Positions 7,022 to 14,970 of a stretch of 25,016 nt of DNA are shown piece by piece. Every line of letters starts with the position of its first letter. Position 1 is the first letter of the stretch. The stretch is taken from NCBI GenBank assembly GCA_035308365.1, contig DATGGU010000014.1, positions 1 through 25,016 on the forward strand, read 5' to 3'. A program made the translations under genes and the position numbers. This DNA comes from PALSA-505 sp035308365 (GTDB taxonomy: Bacteria; Actinomycetota; Actinomycetes; Streptosporangiales; Streptosporangiaceae). Under the pieces are notes generated by a model. It saw nothing but the letters and a program-made list of their open reading frames with translations, ran no database searches and was not told where the DNA came from.

Positions 7022-7934
7022 CGGTCAGCCGTTCCGATTCCTCCCACAGCCGCTTGGCGACCGCTTCATCGTGCGAACGCGCGCTGGACCGCACCCGCTT
7101 GGCCGGGCCGGTCATCTCGCCGAACCCGGCCGGGCCGTAGTATTCCCCGCCGCTGGCCGCCGGGTCGGTGGCCGCCCGCAGCATCGGCACCGCACCCGCC
7201 GCGGCGCTCTGAGTGGGCACCACCACGCTGAGGATCCGCATCCACAGCGGCAGGTACCGGGTGAGTTCGCTGCGCGACGTGCCGGGGTGAGCGGCCAGCG
7301 CCGCCGTCTGGGCGCCAGCAGCCGCCAGCCGCCGCTGCAGCTCATAGGTGAACAGCAGGTTGGCCAGCTTGGACCGGCCGTAGGAGGCGGTCCGGCTGTA
7401 ACCGTGCTCCCATTGCAGGTTGCCGAAGTCGATCCGCCCCATCCGGTGCCCATTGCTGCTCATCGTCACCACGCGCGAGCCGGGCACCGGCAGCATCCGC
7501 CCGAGCAGCAGCCCGGTCAGTGCGAAGTGGCCCAGGTGGTTGGTGCCGAACTGCAGCTCGAAACCATCTTCCGTCCGCCCGTAGGGCGGCATCATCAGCC
7601 CGGCGTTGTTGAGCAGCAGGTCGATCCGCTCGTGGCTCCGGTTGAGCTCCTCGGCCGCTTCGGCGATCGACGCTTTTGAAGCAAGATCCACCCGAACGGT
7701 GCTTACCTGGCCCTTCGCGCTCGCCCGGATCCGTTCGACGGCGGTCTGAGCACGGGCCGGTGTCCGGCAGGCCAGGATGACGTCCGCGCCACGCTCGGCG
7801 AGCACCCGGGCGGCCTCGAAGCCGAGACCCGTGTTGGCGCCGGTGACCACGGCGGTACGGCCCGTCTGGTCCGGCACATCAGCTTCCACCCAGGGCTTGG
7901 CGGTGTCGGCGGTTGCCCTGCTGGTACCGGTCAT
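7002..7934 (-). CDS. Short-chain dehydrogenase/reductase (retinol-dehydrogenase-like)
   Basis: An NAD(P)-dependent oxidoreductase of 310 residues. It shows the Rossmann motif TGANTGLGFEAA (TGxxxGxG), NNAGLM after strand 4, the active-site Ser in VVTMSSNGH and the YxxxK dyad in YGRSKLANLLF. These match the RDH11/retinol-dehydrogenase-like SDR subgroup common in actinomycetes; the substrate is unknown. ATG 7934 was chosen because GAGAGG lies 7 nt upstream; an in-frame GTG at 7949 is an alternative. The gene overlaps the downstream tetR by 20 nt. A TetR-type palindrome lies about 40 nt upstream, suggesting autoregulated expression in response to a small hydrophobic compound. Confidence 0.9.
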   Translation of the reverse strand: MTGTSRATADTAKPWVEADVPDQTGRTAVVTGANTGLGFEAARVLAERGADVILACRTPARAQTAVERIRASAKGQVSTVRVDLASKASIAEAAEELNRSHERIDLLLNNAGLMMPPYGRTEDGFELQFGTNHLGHFALTGLLLGRMLPVPGSRVVTMSSNGHRMGRIDFGNLQWEHGYSRTASYGRSKLANLLFTYELQRRLAAAGAQTAALAAHPGTSRSELTRYLPLWMRILSVVVPTQSAAAGAVPMLRAATDPAASGGEYYGPAGFGEMTGPAKRVRSSARSHDEAVAKRLWEESERLTGVTYPL

Positions 7935-7972
7935 GGGAGTGCCTCTCACTCGGCGGCACTCGATGTGAGCGC

Positions 7973-7989
7973 CTTTTACAATGTAAGAG
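7973..7989. promoter_or_regulatory. Palindromic TetR-type operator upstream of SDR-tetR
   Basis: CTTTTACA-A-TGTAAGAG is a near-perfect inverted repeat (one mismatch, perfect core TTACA-A-TGTAA) centred on 7981. It lies about 40 nt upstream of the SDR start and covers the stop codon of the upstream aminomutase gene (7976-7978). The location before a tetR-containing operon and the TTACA/TGTAA half-sites fit a TetR operator. Confidence 0.5.
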
Positions 7990-9445
7990 ACTCTAGCACC
8001 TGTGGCTCGGCCTGGTAACCGGCCGGGGCTGGCTGGGCATCAGCCTTGGCGGCGAAGTCGCGCCACCACTTCTGGCCACTCTCGGGCAGCAGGTAGATCG
8101 GGTCGTAGTACTCGTACTCCCGGTTGAGCGCCTCGGGATCGCCGGCCTCCACCGCGGTCCGGTAGTTCTTGGTCCAGTAGGAGATGCCGCGCTCGGTGTC
8201 GTAGCGGGACACCTGATGGACCCAGCGCTTGCCTACGTAGGGCACGTCGCAGACGATCCGTGGTGTCGCGAAGCCGGGCAGGTAGCCCATGATCTGGTGC
8301 TGCAGGCTCTGCGCCTCGGCCAGGCTGAGCCGCCAGTGCTCGCTGCCGGGGATCATGTCGCACATGTAGAAGTAGTACGGCATGATCTTCGCCTCATCGA
8401 GCAGCGCGAAGCACAGGTCGAGCAGCGCCTGCGCGCTGTCGTTGACGCCGCGCAGCAGCACGCCCTGGTTGCGCACGTCCCGGATGCCGGTGTCCAGCAT
8501 GGCCGCCGCCGCCCTGGCCACCAGCGGGGTGACGGACTGCGCCGCGTTCACGTGGGTGTGGATGGCGATGCTCACCCCACGGCCGGCGGCCTTACCGGCC
8601 AGCCGTTCCATCCCGGCTCGCACGTCGTCGCCCAGCCAGTGCTGTGGCAGCCCCATCAGCGCCTTGGTGGCCAGCCGGATGTCGCGGATGTTCTCGATGT
8701 CGAGCAGGGTGCCGACGAACTCTTCCAGCCGTGGCCAGGGCATGTTCGCCACGTCGCCGCCGGATACCACGACGTCGCGCACCTGCGGGGTGGCGCGCAG
8801 GTAGTCGAGCATGGCGGCCAGCCGGTCGGCCCGCGCCATCCCGAACTTGTGCTTGTCCGTGGTGGTGGTCGGGTTGCCGACCAGGTCCATCCGGGTGCAG
8901 TGCCCGCAGTACTGCGGGCAGGTGGGCAAGATCTCGGCGAGCACCTTGGTCGGGTACCGGTGGGTCAGCCCCTCGACCGCCCACATCTCCGACTCGTGCA
9001 GCGAGTCCCTGGTCGCATAGGGGTGCGAGGGCCAGTCGGCCCGGCGGTCGCTGAACGCCGGGATCATGTACCGGCGCACCGGGTCGGCGTAGAACGCCTC
9101 GGTGAAGCCGGGATCGCCCGGCCCCAGGCCCGCGACCATGGTGTTGAGCATCTGCGGCGGCACCAGCATGGACATGGTGGCCCGCTCCCGCTGGTCGCGC
9201 AGCACGTCCGCACAGAAGGCTTCGCTCAGCCCCGGTCCTGTGACCTGGCTGAGCTGGCGGAGGTTCTTCACGCAGTGCACCCGCTGCCACTGGGCGGACT
9301 CCCACTCGGCCTGCGTCACGCCGGCCCAGCCGGGGAACCTGCGCCAGTCCGGCTCGACGAGTTGCTTGCGGGCGTACGGATATGGCTGATCGACGGCCGT
9401 GGGGTGTGGTTCCGGCGAATGAAGCACTGCAGCCTCCTCGGTCAT
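7976..9445 (-). CDS. kamA: KamA-type radical SAM aminomutase (lysine 2,3-aminomutase family)
   Basis: This 489-residue protein matches the lysine 2,3-aminomutase family, which uses a [4Fe-4S] cluster, SAM and PLP to move an alpha-amino group to the beta carbon. The cluster motif is CPQYCGHC at 176-183 (Cys176, Cys180, Cys183). VVSGGDVANMPWPRLEEF, ENIRDIRLATKALMGLP and DVRNQGVLLRGVN follow in family order. ATG 9445 is preceded by GAAGG and fits better than the upstream GTG/ATG frame. The divergent Kal-like gene suggests lysine to beta-lysine in lysine breakdown, but glutamate or other aminomutases share this fold. Residues 7-18 (VLHSPEPHPTAV) are encoded by a copy of a dispersed genomic repeat. 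Confidence 0.85.
   Translation of the reverse strand: MTEEAAVLHSPEPHPTAVDQPYPYARKQLVEPDWRRFPGWAGVTQAEWESAQWQRVHCVKNLRQLSQVTGPGLSEAFCADVLRDQRERATMSMLVPPQMLNTMVAGLGPGDPGFTEAFYADPVRRYMIPAFSDRRADWPSHPYATRDSLHESEMWAVEGLTHRYPTKVLAEILPTCPQYCGHCTRMDLVGNPTTTTDKHKFGMARADRLAAMLDYLRATPQVRDVVVSGGDVANMPWPRLEEFVGTLLDIENIRDIRLATKALMGLPQHWLGDDVRAGMERLAGKAAGRGVSIAIHTHVNAAQSVTPLVARAAAAMLDTGIRDVRNQGVLLRGVNDSAQALLDLCFALLDEAKIMPYYFYMCDMIPGSEHWRLSLAEAQSLQHQIMGYLPGFATPRIVCDVPYVGKRWVHQVSRYDTERGISYWTKNYRTAVEAGDPEALNREYEYYDPIYLLPESGQKWWRDFAAKADAQPAPAGYQAEPQVLESLTL
9395..9430 (-). repeat. Dispersed ~30-bp repeat, copy inside kamA
   Basis: On the minus strand this reads CATTCGCCGGAACCACACCC followed by CACGGCCG. It shares the CGCCGGAACCACRCCC core with copies at 16721-16812, 17256-17287, 17517-17545 and 18976-19086. 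It is translated in kamA as HSPEPHPTAV near the N-terminus, just before the family-conserved region. Confidence 0.65.
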
Positions 9446-9535
9446 GTCTGCCTTCAACGAGGCCCGTCGCCTCGCGCTTCCATAACAACGCCTTGCCGCA
9501 GCCATGCACTGCGAAAGAAGCTTCGGTAACTACAG

Positions 9536-9542
9536 TAATATA
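9536..9542. promoter_or_regulatory. Possible bidirectional -10 region between kamA and the Kal-like gene
   Basis: The A/T-rich block reads TAATAT on the plus strand (9536-9541) and TATATT on the minus strand (9537-9542). It is the only such block in the divergent spacer, 15 nt before the Kal-like GTG and about 90 nt before the kamA ATG. No clear -35 hexamers are seen in either direction. Confidence 0.3.
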
Positions 9543-9556
9543 CGGGAAAACTTGCG

Positions 9557-9871
9557 GTGCCAATAGATGTCGGCCGTACCTACTGTCGGACGGTGACGGA
9601 TGTGGCCACCGAGGTGTGCATCCAGTGCGACGGCGACGAGGGCCTGTGCGCGTCCTACTCCGACGTGCAGTTCCGCTCGCCGGTCATCGCCGGTGACGTG
9701 CTGGAGGTGTCCGCGACGGTGACCCGGGTCGGCAACCGCAGCCGCGACCTGGCCCTGGAGGCACGGGCCGCCTGCCGGGCCGATCCAGGGCGTGGCGCAT
9801 CCGCCGCCGTGGTGCTGGCCGAGCCGCTGATCGCAGTCACCGCCACCGGTACCGTCGTCGTCCCCGGCTGA
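9557..9871 (+). CDS. Kal-like hotdog protein (3-aminobutyryl-CoA ammonia-lyase family), N-terminally short
   Basis: The 104 residues resemble 3-aminobutyryl-CoA ammonia lyase (Kal) of the lysine fermentation pathway, a hotdog-fold enzyme that releases ammonia from 3-aminobutyryl-CoA. The blocks DVATEVCIQCDGDEGLCASY, VQFRSPVIAGDVLEVSATVT, RVGNRSRDLALEARA and TATGTVVVP follow Kal order. Family members of about 130 residues begin with a segment containing an HYGG-type motif; here that segment is absent and replaced by PIDVGRTYCRTVT. Either the gene is truncated and inactive, or it is a divergent subgroup. It diverges from kamA, whose product acts at the start of the same pathway. GTG 9557 is the only start before the conserved part. 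Confidence 0.6.
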   Translation: MPIDVGRTYCRTVTDVATEVCIQCDGDEGLCASYSDVQFRSPVIAGDVLEVSATVTRVGNRSRDLALEARAACRADPGRGASAAVVLAEPLIAVTATGTVVVPG

Positions 9872-9990
9872 CCGGCAGCCCGCGAACGGCCGTTGCCCAG
9901 GAATCGGGCTCCTGAGACCATGTTCTGGGCTCGGTCCAGGGTCCGGGGTGCGACAGGTGGGCCACGCCCGTCCAGGAGGGAAAAGAGCCG

Positions 9991-11361
9991 ATGAGGTATC
10001 CCAAGGGCCTGGCCCGTGCCGCCGCCAGCGCCACCGCGTGCGCCGTCCTGGCACTCGCAGCCGCAGCGCCCGCCGGGGCCACGACGGTGCCCAGGCTGTG
10101 GACGGCGACGCTGCCGGTCACCAGCCACGACGTCACCGGCAACGCCACCGCTGTCAGCCCGGACGGGAGCACGGTGTACGTGGCGGGCACCGCCGTCGGC
10201 ACCTCCAACGAGGGCTACGGCGAGACCGTCGCCTACAACGCCACGACCGGCGCCCAGATCTGGAAGGCGACCCTCGAACCCGGCCAGCTCTTCGACGACG
10301 GGCTGTCATCCATCGCCGTAAGCCCGGACGGTGCGGCGGTGTTCGTCACCGGCTTCTCCGGCAAGGTCGGCGCCCAGGGCCTGCTGCAGGTCATCATCGC
10401 CTACAACGCCTCCACCGGAGCGCTGCTCTGGCAGGTGTCAGGTCCGGTCGTGAACGGCGCCCGCTCGCCGATCGCCGTGTCCCCGGACAGCTCGGCCGTG
10501 TACGTGACCAGCTCCGCCGCCGGTGCGAACCAGACGGCGGCCTACAACGCCACGACCGGCGCGCTGATCTGGTCGGACCCGGCCGGCGGTGATGCCAGCG
10601 CGCTGTCCGCCGACGGATCGGCGCTGTTCATCGCCGGCCAGGCCGGCAACGGCACCGGGGCCGCCTTCGCCGAGGCGCTCAGCACGAGCACCGGTTCCCA
10701 GCTCTGGCAGGCCAGCTATGGCACGAGCGCGAACTTCACCGCCGCCGCGCTCAGCCCGGACGGCTCCACGCTGTTCGTGGCCGGTATCAGCCAGCACGGC
10801 AGCGGCCGGGTCTACGCCACGGCGGCCTACTCCACCTCGGCCGGGACCCAGACCTGGGTGGTGACCGCCAGCTCGGGCAACATCGCCTCCACCGTGGCCG
10901 GGCTGGCCGAAACCTCGGCCGGCTCGGCGGTGATCATCAGCGAGTCCGTCGCGAGGCTGAACAACAACGTCGTGGTCAGCCACTGGAAGACGATCGCGCT
11001 CAACCCGTCCACCGGGGCAACGCTGTGGACCGCAAGCTATGCGGATTTCAATGGCGCACCTTACGGCGGGACGACGGCCACCGCCCTCGTGCTCAGCCCG
11101 GACGGCTCGGCGGCCTACGTCACCGGCTTCGCCGAGGACTCCTCGGGCAACACCTACTGGGTCACCAGCGCCTACAAGACCGCCAGCGGCAAACGCTTCT
11201 GGACCGCCCGCTTCAACGGCCGGACCGACAACAACTGCTACGCGATGGCGGTGAACCCTTCCGGCACCCAGGTCTTCGTCACCGGGAACAGCACCTACAC
11301 CGGCACCGGCCAGAACGACGTCATGACCACCGACTCCTACAGCACCACGCCGGCCTCGTGA
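9991..11361 (+). CDS. Secreted PQQ-like beta-propeller repeat protein
   Basis: The 456-residue product begins with a signal peptide (basic MRYPKGLAR, hydrophobic core ACAVLALAAAA, probable cleavage after PAGA). The mature part holds seven units of the type AYNATTGAQIWKA (also AYNASTGALLWQ, AYNATTGALIWS, ALSTSTGSQLWQA, AYSTSAGTQTWVV, ALNPSTGATLWTA, AYKTASGKRFWTA). Each is paired with a SPDGSTVYVAG-like strand, as in PQQ/YVTN-type seven-bladed propellers. No catalytic residues are evident; it probably acts outside the cell as a binding scaffold. AGGAGGG lies 10 nt before the ATG. A scrap of a paralogous C-terminus follows at 11443-11550, indicating an old tandem duplication. Confidence 0.85.
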   Translation: MRYPKGLARAAASATACAVLALAAAAPAGATTVPRLWTATLPVTSHDVTGNATAVSPDGSTVYVAGTAVGTSNEGYGETVAYNATTGAQIWKATLEPGQLFDDGLSSIAVSPDGAAVFVTGFSGKVGAQGLLQVIIAYNASTGALLWQVSGPVVNGARSPIAVSPDSSAVYVTSSAAGANQTAAYNATTGALIWSDPAGGDASALSADGSALFIAGQAGNGTGAAFAEALSTSTGSQLWQASYGTSANFTAAALSPDGSTLFVAGISQHGSGRVYATAAYSTSAGTQTWVVTASSGNIASTVAGLAETSAGSAVIISESVARLNNNVVVSHWKTIALNPSTGATLWTASYADFNGAPYGGTTATALVLSPDGSAAYVTGFAEDSSGNTYWVTSAYKTASGKRFWTARFNGRTDNNCYAMAVNPSGTQVFVTGNSTYTGTGQNDVMTTDSYSTTPAS

Positions 11362-11442
11362 CCACGCCATAGCCGCCATCATCACCTGTGAACCCATCTT
11401 TCAGAGGGAGGGCATTGCCGAGAAAACGGTATCTCTGTCACT

Positions 11443-11550
11443 ATGGCCCCGCATGTTAGCAGCTCCCAGGTCTTCCTCATCGGGGCCAGCACCTGGCAAT
11501 TCCCCAACCAGCGCGACGTCATGACCACAGTGGCCTACCCGGCCGCCTGA
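11443..11550 (+). pseudogene. Remnant C-terminus of a second propeller-repeat gene
   Basis: An in-frame stretch ending in TGA at 11548-11550 encodes SSQVFLIGASTWQFPNQRDV then MTTVAYPAA. This matches the last 30 residues of the preceding gene (GTQVFVTGNSTYTGTGQNDV then MTTDSYSTTPAS). The upstream sequence has no propeller repeats, so this is the surviving tail of a deleted tandem paralogue. The rest of 11362-11596 contains nothing I can assign. Confidence 0.6.
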
Positions 11551-11596
11551 CTCCAACCGGAGGGATGCGCGTGGCAGAAAAGGCGACGCCCTGGGC

Positions 11597-12490
11597 TTAG
11601 GCGGCGCGGGAGGGGGAGCGGAAGACCTCGCGAGTATGCCAGGCGGCATAGGCCTCCGCGACCGGCGGGAAGCCCTTCTGCGGCGGGCTGACGTCACGGC
11701 CGGTCAGGGAGAGGACGAGCGACTCGGCGGTCTGGCTGCGGCCCACGAAGTGCGTTGAGACAGCCACCCGCTGCTGCCTGGTGATTCCCAGGACGCCCTT
11801 GTCAAACAGCTTGTGGTGCAGCGCGCACAGACACAGCCCGTTGGCGATTTCATCGGGCCCGCCGAGCGCCCACCATCGCACGTGTGCGGCGTCCAGGCCG
11901 ACCATCGTCCCGTCCAGCCAGCCGTCATATCCGCAGAACGCGCACTTGTACTCATAGGCGACCAGGACCTCAGCCCGGAAGGCGGGGTCGCGGCCCCGCC
12001 TGGCCTGCCGCCCATGCGGGAGCCCTGAGATCTCGGCGGCTTCCAGGGCGAGTCCCGCTTCGGCGCAGATGTCGTCGTGTAGCGACGGCTCGAAGTTCGC
12101 GTCCAGCAGGATGCGGGCCAACTGGGGGAGCAACTGTGGGTCGGACCGCAGGGACCAGGCGAGGTCGGGGGTGAGCTGCCCGGCGGCCTGCCGTGCGCGC
12201 AACTGGCCCGGGCTCGCGGTAGAGCCGCCGCTGCCTTCGGCGGTGGTGACTACCCACAGACCGTCGCTGGCCAGATGGTGGAACGGGTAGGCCGGGCTGG
12301 TCTTGCGGGGCGGGCCGAACTCACGCAGCAGTCTGCCGAGCTGGTCCTCGGCCTCGGAGAACAGGATCGGCTCATTGCCACACCGCTGGAAGTGGCCGAG
12401 CGCATACAGCAGGAGCAGCGGCTTGTGCGGCGCGCGTTCGCCACCCCGGGTCCACCGGCGCAGCTTCGTGACCCGCTCGGCCCAGTCCAC
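11597..12490 (-). CDS. SBD-HNH endonuclease, type IV restriction enzyme for phosphorothioated DNA (ScoMcrA-like)
   Basis: The 297-residue protein has two parts. Residues 1 to about 165 resemble the sulfur-binding domain of phosphorothioate-dependent restriction enzymes (WTRGGERAPHKPLLLLYALG, SPAYPFHHLASDGLW, LLDANFEPSLHDDIC). Residues 170-297 form an HNH nuclease: CAFC (Cys183, Cys186), GLDAAHVRWW (His203), ANGLCLCALHHKLFD (Asn217, Cys220, Cys222, His226). Such enzymes cut DNA carrying Dnd-type sulfur in the backbone and so exclude foreign modified DNA. No dnd modification genes are in the window, as expected for a host that lacks the modification. GTG 12490 is chosen because the family begins (V/M)DWxERxTKLRxW and TATGCT lies 6 nt upstream; an ATG at 12532 is the alternative. 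Confidence 0.85.
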   Translation of the reverse strand: MDWAERVTKLRRWTRGGERAPHKPLLLLYALGHFQRCGNEPILFSEAEDQLGRLLREFGPPRKTSPAYPFHHLASDGLWVVTTAEGSGGSTASPGQLRARQAAGQLTPDLAWSLRSDPQLLPQLARILLDANFEPSLHDDICAEAGLALEAAEISGLPHGRQARRGRDPAFRAEVLVAYEYKCAFCGYDGWLDGTMVGLDAAHVRWWALGGPDEIANGLCLCALHHKLFDKGVLGITRQQRVAVSTHFVGRSQTAESLVLSLTGRDVSPPQKGFPPVAEAYAAWHTREVFRSPSRAA

Positions 12491-12496
12491 GGCCCG

Positions 12497-12502
12497 AGCA
12501 TA
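12497..12502 (-). promoter_or_regulatory. -10 box of the SBD-HNH gene (probably leaderless)
   Basis: TATGCT on the minus strand fits TANNNT and ends 6 nt before GTG 12490. It supports the downstream start over the longer frame that opens at 12532. No clear -35 is seen. Confidence 0.35.
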
Positions 12503-12624
12503 GACCGCGACGAACATCCGGTTGAGTCGCACTGTTCACTGCAGTCCGGCAGGTACCGATTCGTCCCAAATTGGGGCAGAGTATCCAGGTAAGGGCCATA
12601 CGCGCCTGCAGAAGGGGGAGGTCG

Positions 12625-13488
12625 ATGAACCACAGGTTTGCCGCCATCGCGGCTGGAGGTGCAGTGCTGCTGGGTGCCGGCATAGCAGCCGTGGGCCACG
12701 GGCCATTAATCCACTCGCAACGGCCGACGGCCAGCGCGGCCCTGTCCAGGGCGGCCGTCGTAGCCATGCTCCAGGGCAGTCGTGCTCCCGGAGTGAGGGC
12801 GCCCCGGCACACGACACTGGGGCCGGACGGGGTCACCAACGCGTTTTACTTCAACTGGTCCGGCTACGCCGCCACCGGTGCGACGGGCGCGTTCACGAAG
12901 GTCTCCGGATCCTGGACGGTGTCGAAGATCAGCACCTGCACCGGGGAGCATACGACGGATTCCGAGTGGATCGGCTTCGACGGGTTCACCAACGGGACCG
13001 TGGAGCAGGACGGCTCGCTCGGCGTGTGCTACGAGGGCAAGCTGACCTACTACGACTGGTACGAGATGTACCCGACGCAGCCCGTCGTGACGATCGAGCA
13101 CACCGTCTCGGCCGGCGACAAGATGAGCGCGACCGTGACCCGCTCCGGCACGAAGTACACGCTGACGGTCACCGACTCCACGCATTCGGCGGACTCGTTC
13201 ACCGCGACCACCACCTGCGCCGCCACGACCTGCCTGAACGACAGCGCGGAATGGATCAACGAGCGGAACTACTTCGGCAACTCCGGCTACTCGCCGCTGT
13301 CCGACTACGGGACCTGGACGCTGACCAAGGGTGCCGCCACCGAGTCGGGCAAGTCGTCCAGCATCGGCTCGCTGGCCAACCTGAACAACATCACGATGGT
13401 CGACGCCACCGACGCCTACGACCTGGGCACGGCCTCGGCGCTATCCGGCGGCAACTCGTTCACCACGACCTGGAAGGACAGCTGGTAA
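12625..13488 (+). CDS. Secreted G1-family (eqolisin-type) glutamic endopeptidase
   Basis: The 287-residue protein starts with an N-terminal export signal (MNHRFAAIAAGGAVLLGAGIAAVG) and a short propeptide-like stretch. From residue 74 it matches peptidase family G1: FYFNWSGYAA, VSGSWTV, SEWIGFDGF, TVEQDGS, TYYDWYEMYP, YTLTVTDST, SAEWINE and PLSDYGTW. The catalytic pair is probably Gln128 (in VEQDG) and Glu209 (in SAEWI), the Gln/Glu dyad of acid-acting eqolisins. Two Cys pairs (105/135 and 198/203) may form disulfides. GGGGGAGG (12614-12621) lies 3 nt before ATG 12625, deciding this start over a longer frame opening at 12571. Its last 48 nt overlap the 3' end of lysA on the other strand. Confidence 0.85.
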   Translation: MNHRFAAIAAGGAVLLGAGIAAVGHGPLIHSQRPTASAALSRAAVVAMLQGSRAPGVRAPRHTTLGPDGVTNAFYFNWSGYAATGATGAFTKVSGSWTVSKISTCTGEHTTDSEWIGFDGFTNGTVEQDGSLGVCYEGKLTYYDWYEMYPTQPVVTIEHTVSAGDKMSATVTRSGTKYTLTVTDSTHSADSFTATTTCAATTCLNDSAEWINERNYFGNSGYSPLSDYGTWTLTKGAATESGKSSSIGSLANLNNITMVDATDAYDLGTASALSGGNSFTTTWKDSW

Positions 13489-14916
13489 GCCGGCATCCAG
13501 CGCTAGCAGATCGTCCTCGGTCTCGCGGCGCAGCAGGACCCTGGCCGCCCCGTCCCTGACGGCGATCACGGGCGGCCGGGGGACGTGGTTGTACTGGCTG
13601 GCCATGCTCCGGCAGTAGGCCCCGGTGCCGGGGACGGCCAGCAGGTCGCCGGCGGCCAGGTCGGATGGCAGGAACTCGTCCTTGACGATCACGTCGCCGC
13701 TCTCACAGTGTTTCCCGACCACCCGGGCGAGCACCGGCCGGGCGGTGGACACGCGTGAGGCGACGGTGCAGGAATAGTCCACGTCGTAGAGGGCGGTGCG
13801 GATGTTGTCGCTCATGCCGCCGTCCACGGCGACGTAGTGCCGCATGGTGCCGCGGTCGAGCTCGACGTCCTTGATCGTCCCGGTGGTGTACAGCGTGAAG
13901 GCTGCCGGGCCGGCGATCGCCCGGCCCGGCTCCACCGACACCTTGGGCACCTCGGCGCCGAGGGCCGCGCATTCCCGCTGGACGATGTCCGCGAGCGCGC
14001 CGGCCAGTTCCTTGGGGTCGAGCGGGTCGTGCTGGCTGGTGTAGGCGACGCCGAAGCCGCCGCCCAGGTCGATCTCCGGCAGGGTGACGCCATGCTCGCG
14101 GATGACCTGCGCGTGCAGCCCGAGCAGCCGCCGGGCCGCCACCTCGAAGCCTCCGGTGTCGAAGATCTGCGAGCCGATGTGCGAGTGCAGGCCGCGCAGC
14201 TCCAGCTCGGGCCGGGCCAGGATGCGGCGCACCGCCTCATGGGCTGCCCCGCCGGACAGGGAGATGCCGAACTTCTGGTCCTCGTGCGCGGTGGCGATGT
14301 ACTCGTGGGTGTGGGCTTCCACGCCCACGGTCACCCGCAGCAGCACCCGGGCGCGGACCCCATGGCGCGCCGCGACATCCGCCAGCCGGCCGATCTCCGG
14401 CAGCGAGTCGATGACGATCCGGCCGAGCCCGGCCGCGACCGCACGCTCCAGCTCCGCGCCGGACTTGTTGTTGCCGTGCAGGGCGATGTCCGCCGTTGGC
14501 ACCCCGGCCCGCAGCAGCACGGCCAGCTCCCCACCCGTGCAGGCGTCCAGGCGCAGCCCGTCAGCCATCAGCCAGCGTGCCACCTCGGTGCACACGAACG
14601 CCTTGCAGGCGTAGTAGACATCCGCGCCGCCGCACAGGTCCGCGAACGCCTCCTGGAAGGCGTCCCTGAAGGCCACCGCGCGGGCGCGGAAGTCGGCCTC
14701 GTCGAGCACGTACGCGGGCGTCCCGTACCTGGCCGCGAGCTCCCGGACGTCGACCCCGCCCACCTCGAGCGCGCCGGCGTCGTTGCGCCGCACCGTGCTC
14801 GCCCATAGCTGTGGCAGCAGTTCGTTGACATCGTCCGGTGGCCGCAGCCAGGCCGGGACCGTCGCGATATTGCCGTAACCGGGCGCGTGCAACGCGCCAG
14901 CCTCGTGAATAGACAT
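13441..14916 (-). CDS. lysA: Diaminopimelate decarboxylase
   Basis: LysA makes L-lysine from meso-diaminopimelate with PLP in the cytoplasm. The 491 residues show the fold-type III decarboxylase pattern: the PLP lysine in VYYACKAFVC (Lys105), HGNNKSGAEL, GLHSHIGSQIFD, the phosphate-binding EIDLGGGFGVAY, SVEPGRAI, the active-site Cys in KHCESGDVIVKDEFLP, and GAYCRSMASQYN near the C-terminus. ATG 14916 is favoured by GGAAGA 7 nt upstream over the longer frame beginning at 14967. The last ~17 residues (GLPAVLPGRGERVAAG) extend past the usual end and are encoded by the part overlapping the convergent peptidase gene. Confidence 0.95.
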   Translation of the reverse strand: MSIHEAGALHAPGYGNIATVPAWLRPPDDVNELLPQLWASTVRRNDAGALEVGGVDVRELAARYGTPAYVLDEADFRARAVAFRDAFQEAFADLCGGADVYYACKAFVCTEVARWLMADGLRLDACTGGELAVLLRAGVPTADIALHGNNKSGAELERAVAAGLGRIVIDSLPEIGRLADVAARHGVRARVLLRVTVGVEAHTHEYIATAHEDQKFGISLSGGAAHEAVRRILARPELELRGLHSHIGSQIFDTGGFEVAARRLLGLHAQVIREHGVTLPEIDLGGGFGVAYTSQHDPLDPKELAGALADIVQRECAALGAEVPKVSVEPGRAIAGPAAFTLYTTGTIKDVELDRGTMRHYVAVDGGMSDNIRTALYDVDYSCTVASRVSTARPVLARVVGKHCESGDVIVKDEFLPSDLAAGDLLAVPGTGAYCRSMASQYNHVPRPPVIAVRDGAARVLLRRETEDDLLALDAGLPAVLPGRGERVAAG

Positions 14917-14970
14917 GATCAATCTTCCGTTCGCGGTGCCCGTCCGGGAGCTTACAACCGACCGCAACGG

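Noticed and set aside
8216..9529. A 437-residue plus-strand frame opposite kamA
   Set aside because: kamA shows the full radical SAM pattern on the other strand; this frame has no motif and is typical of high-G+C antisense frames.
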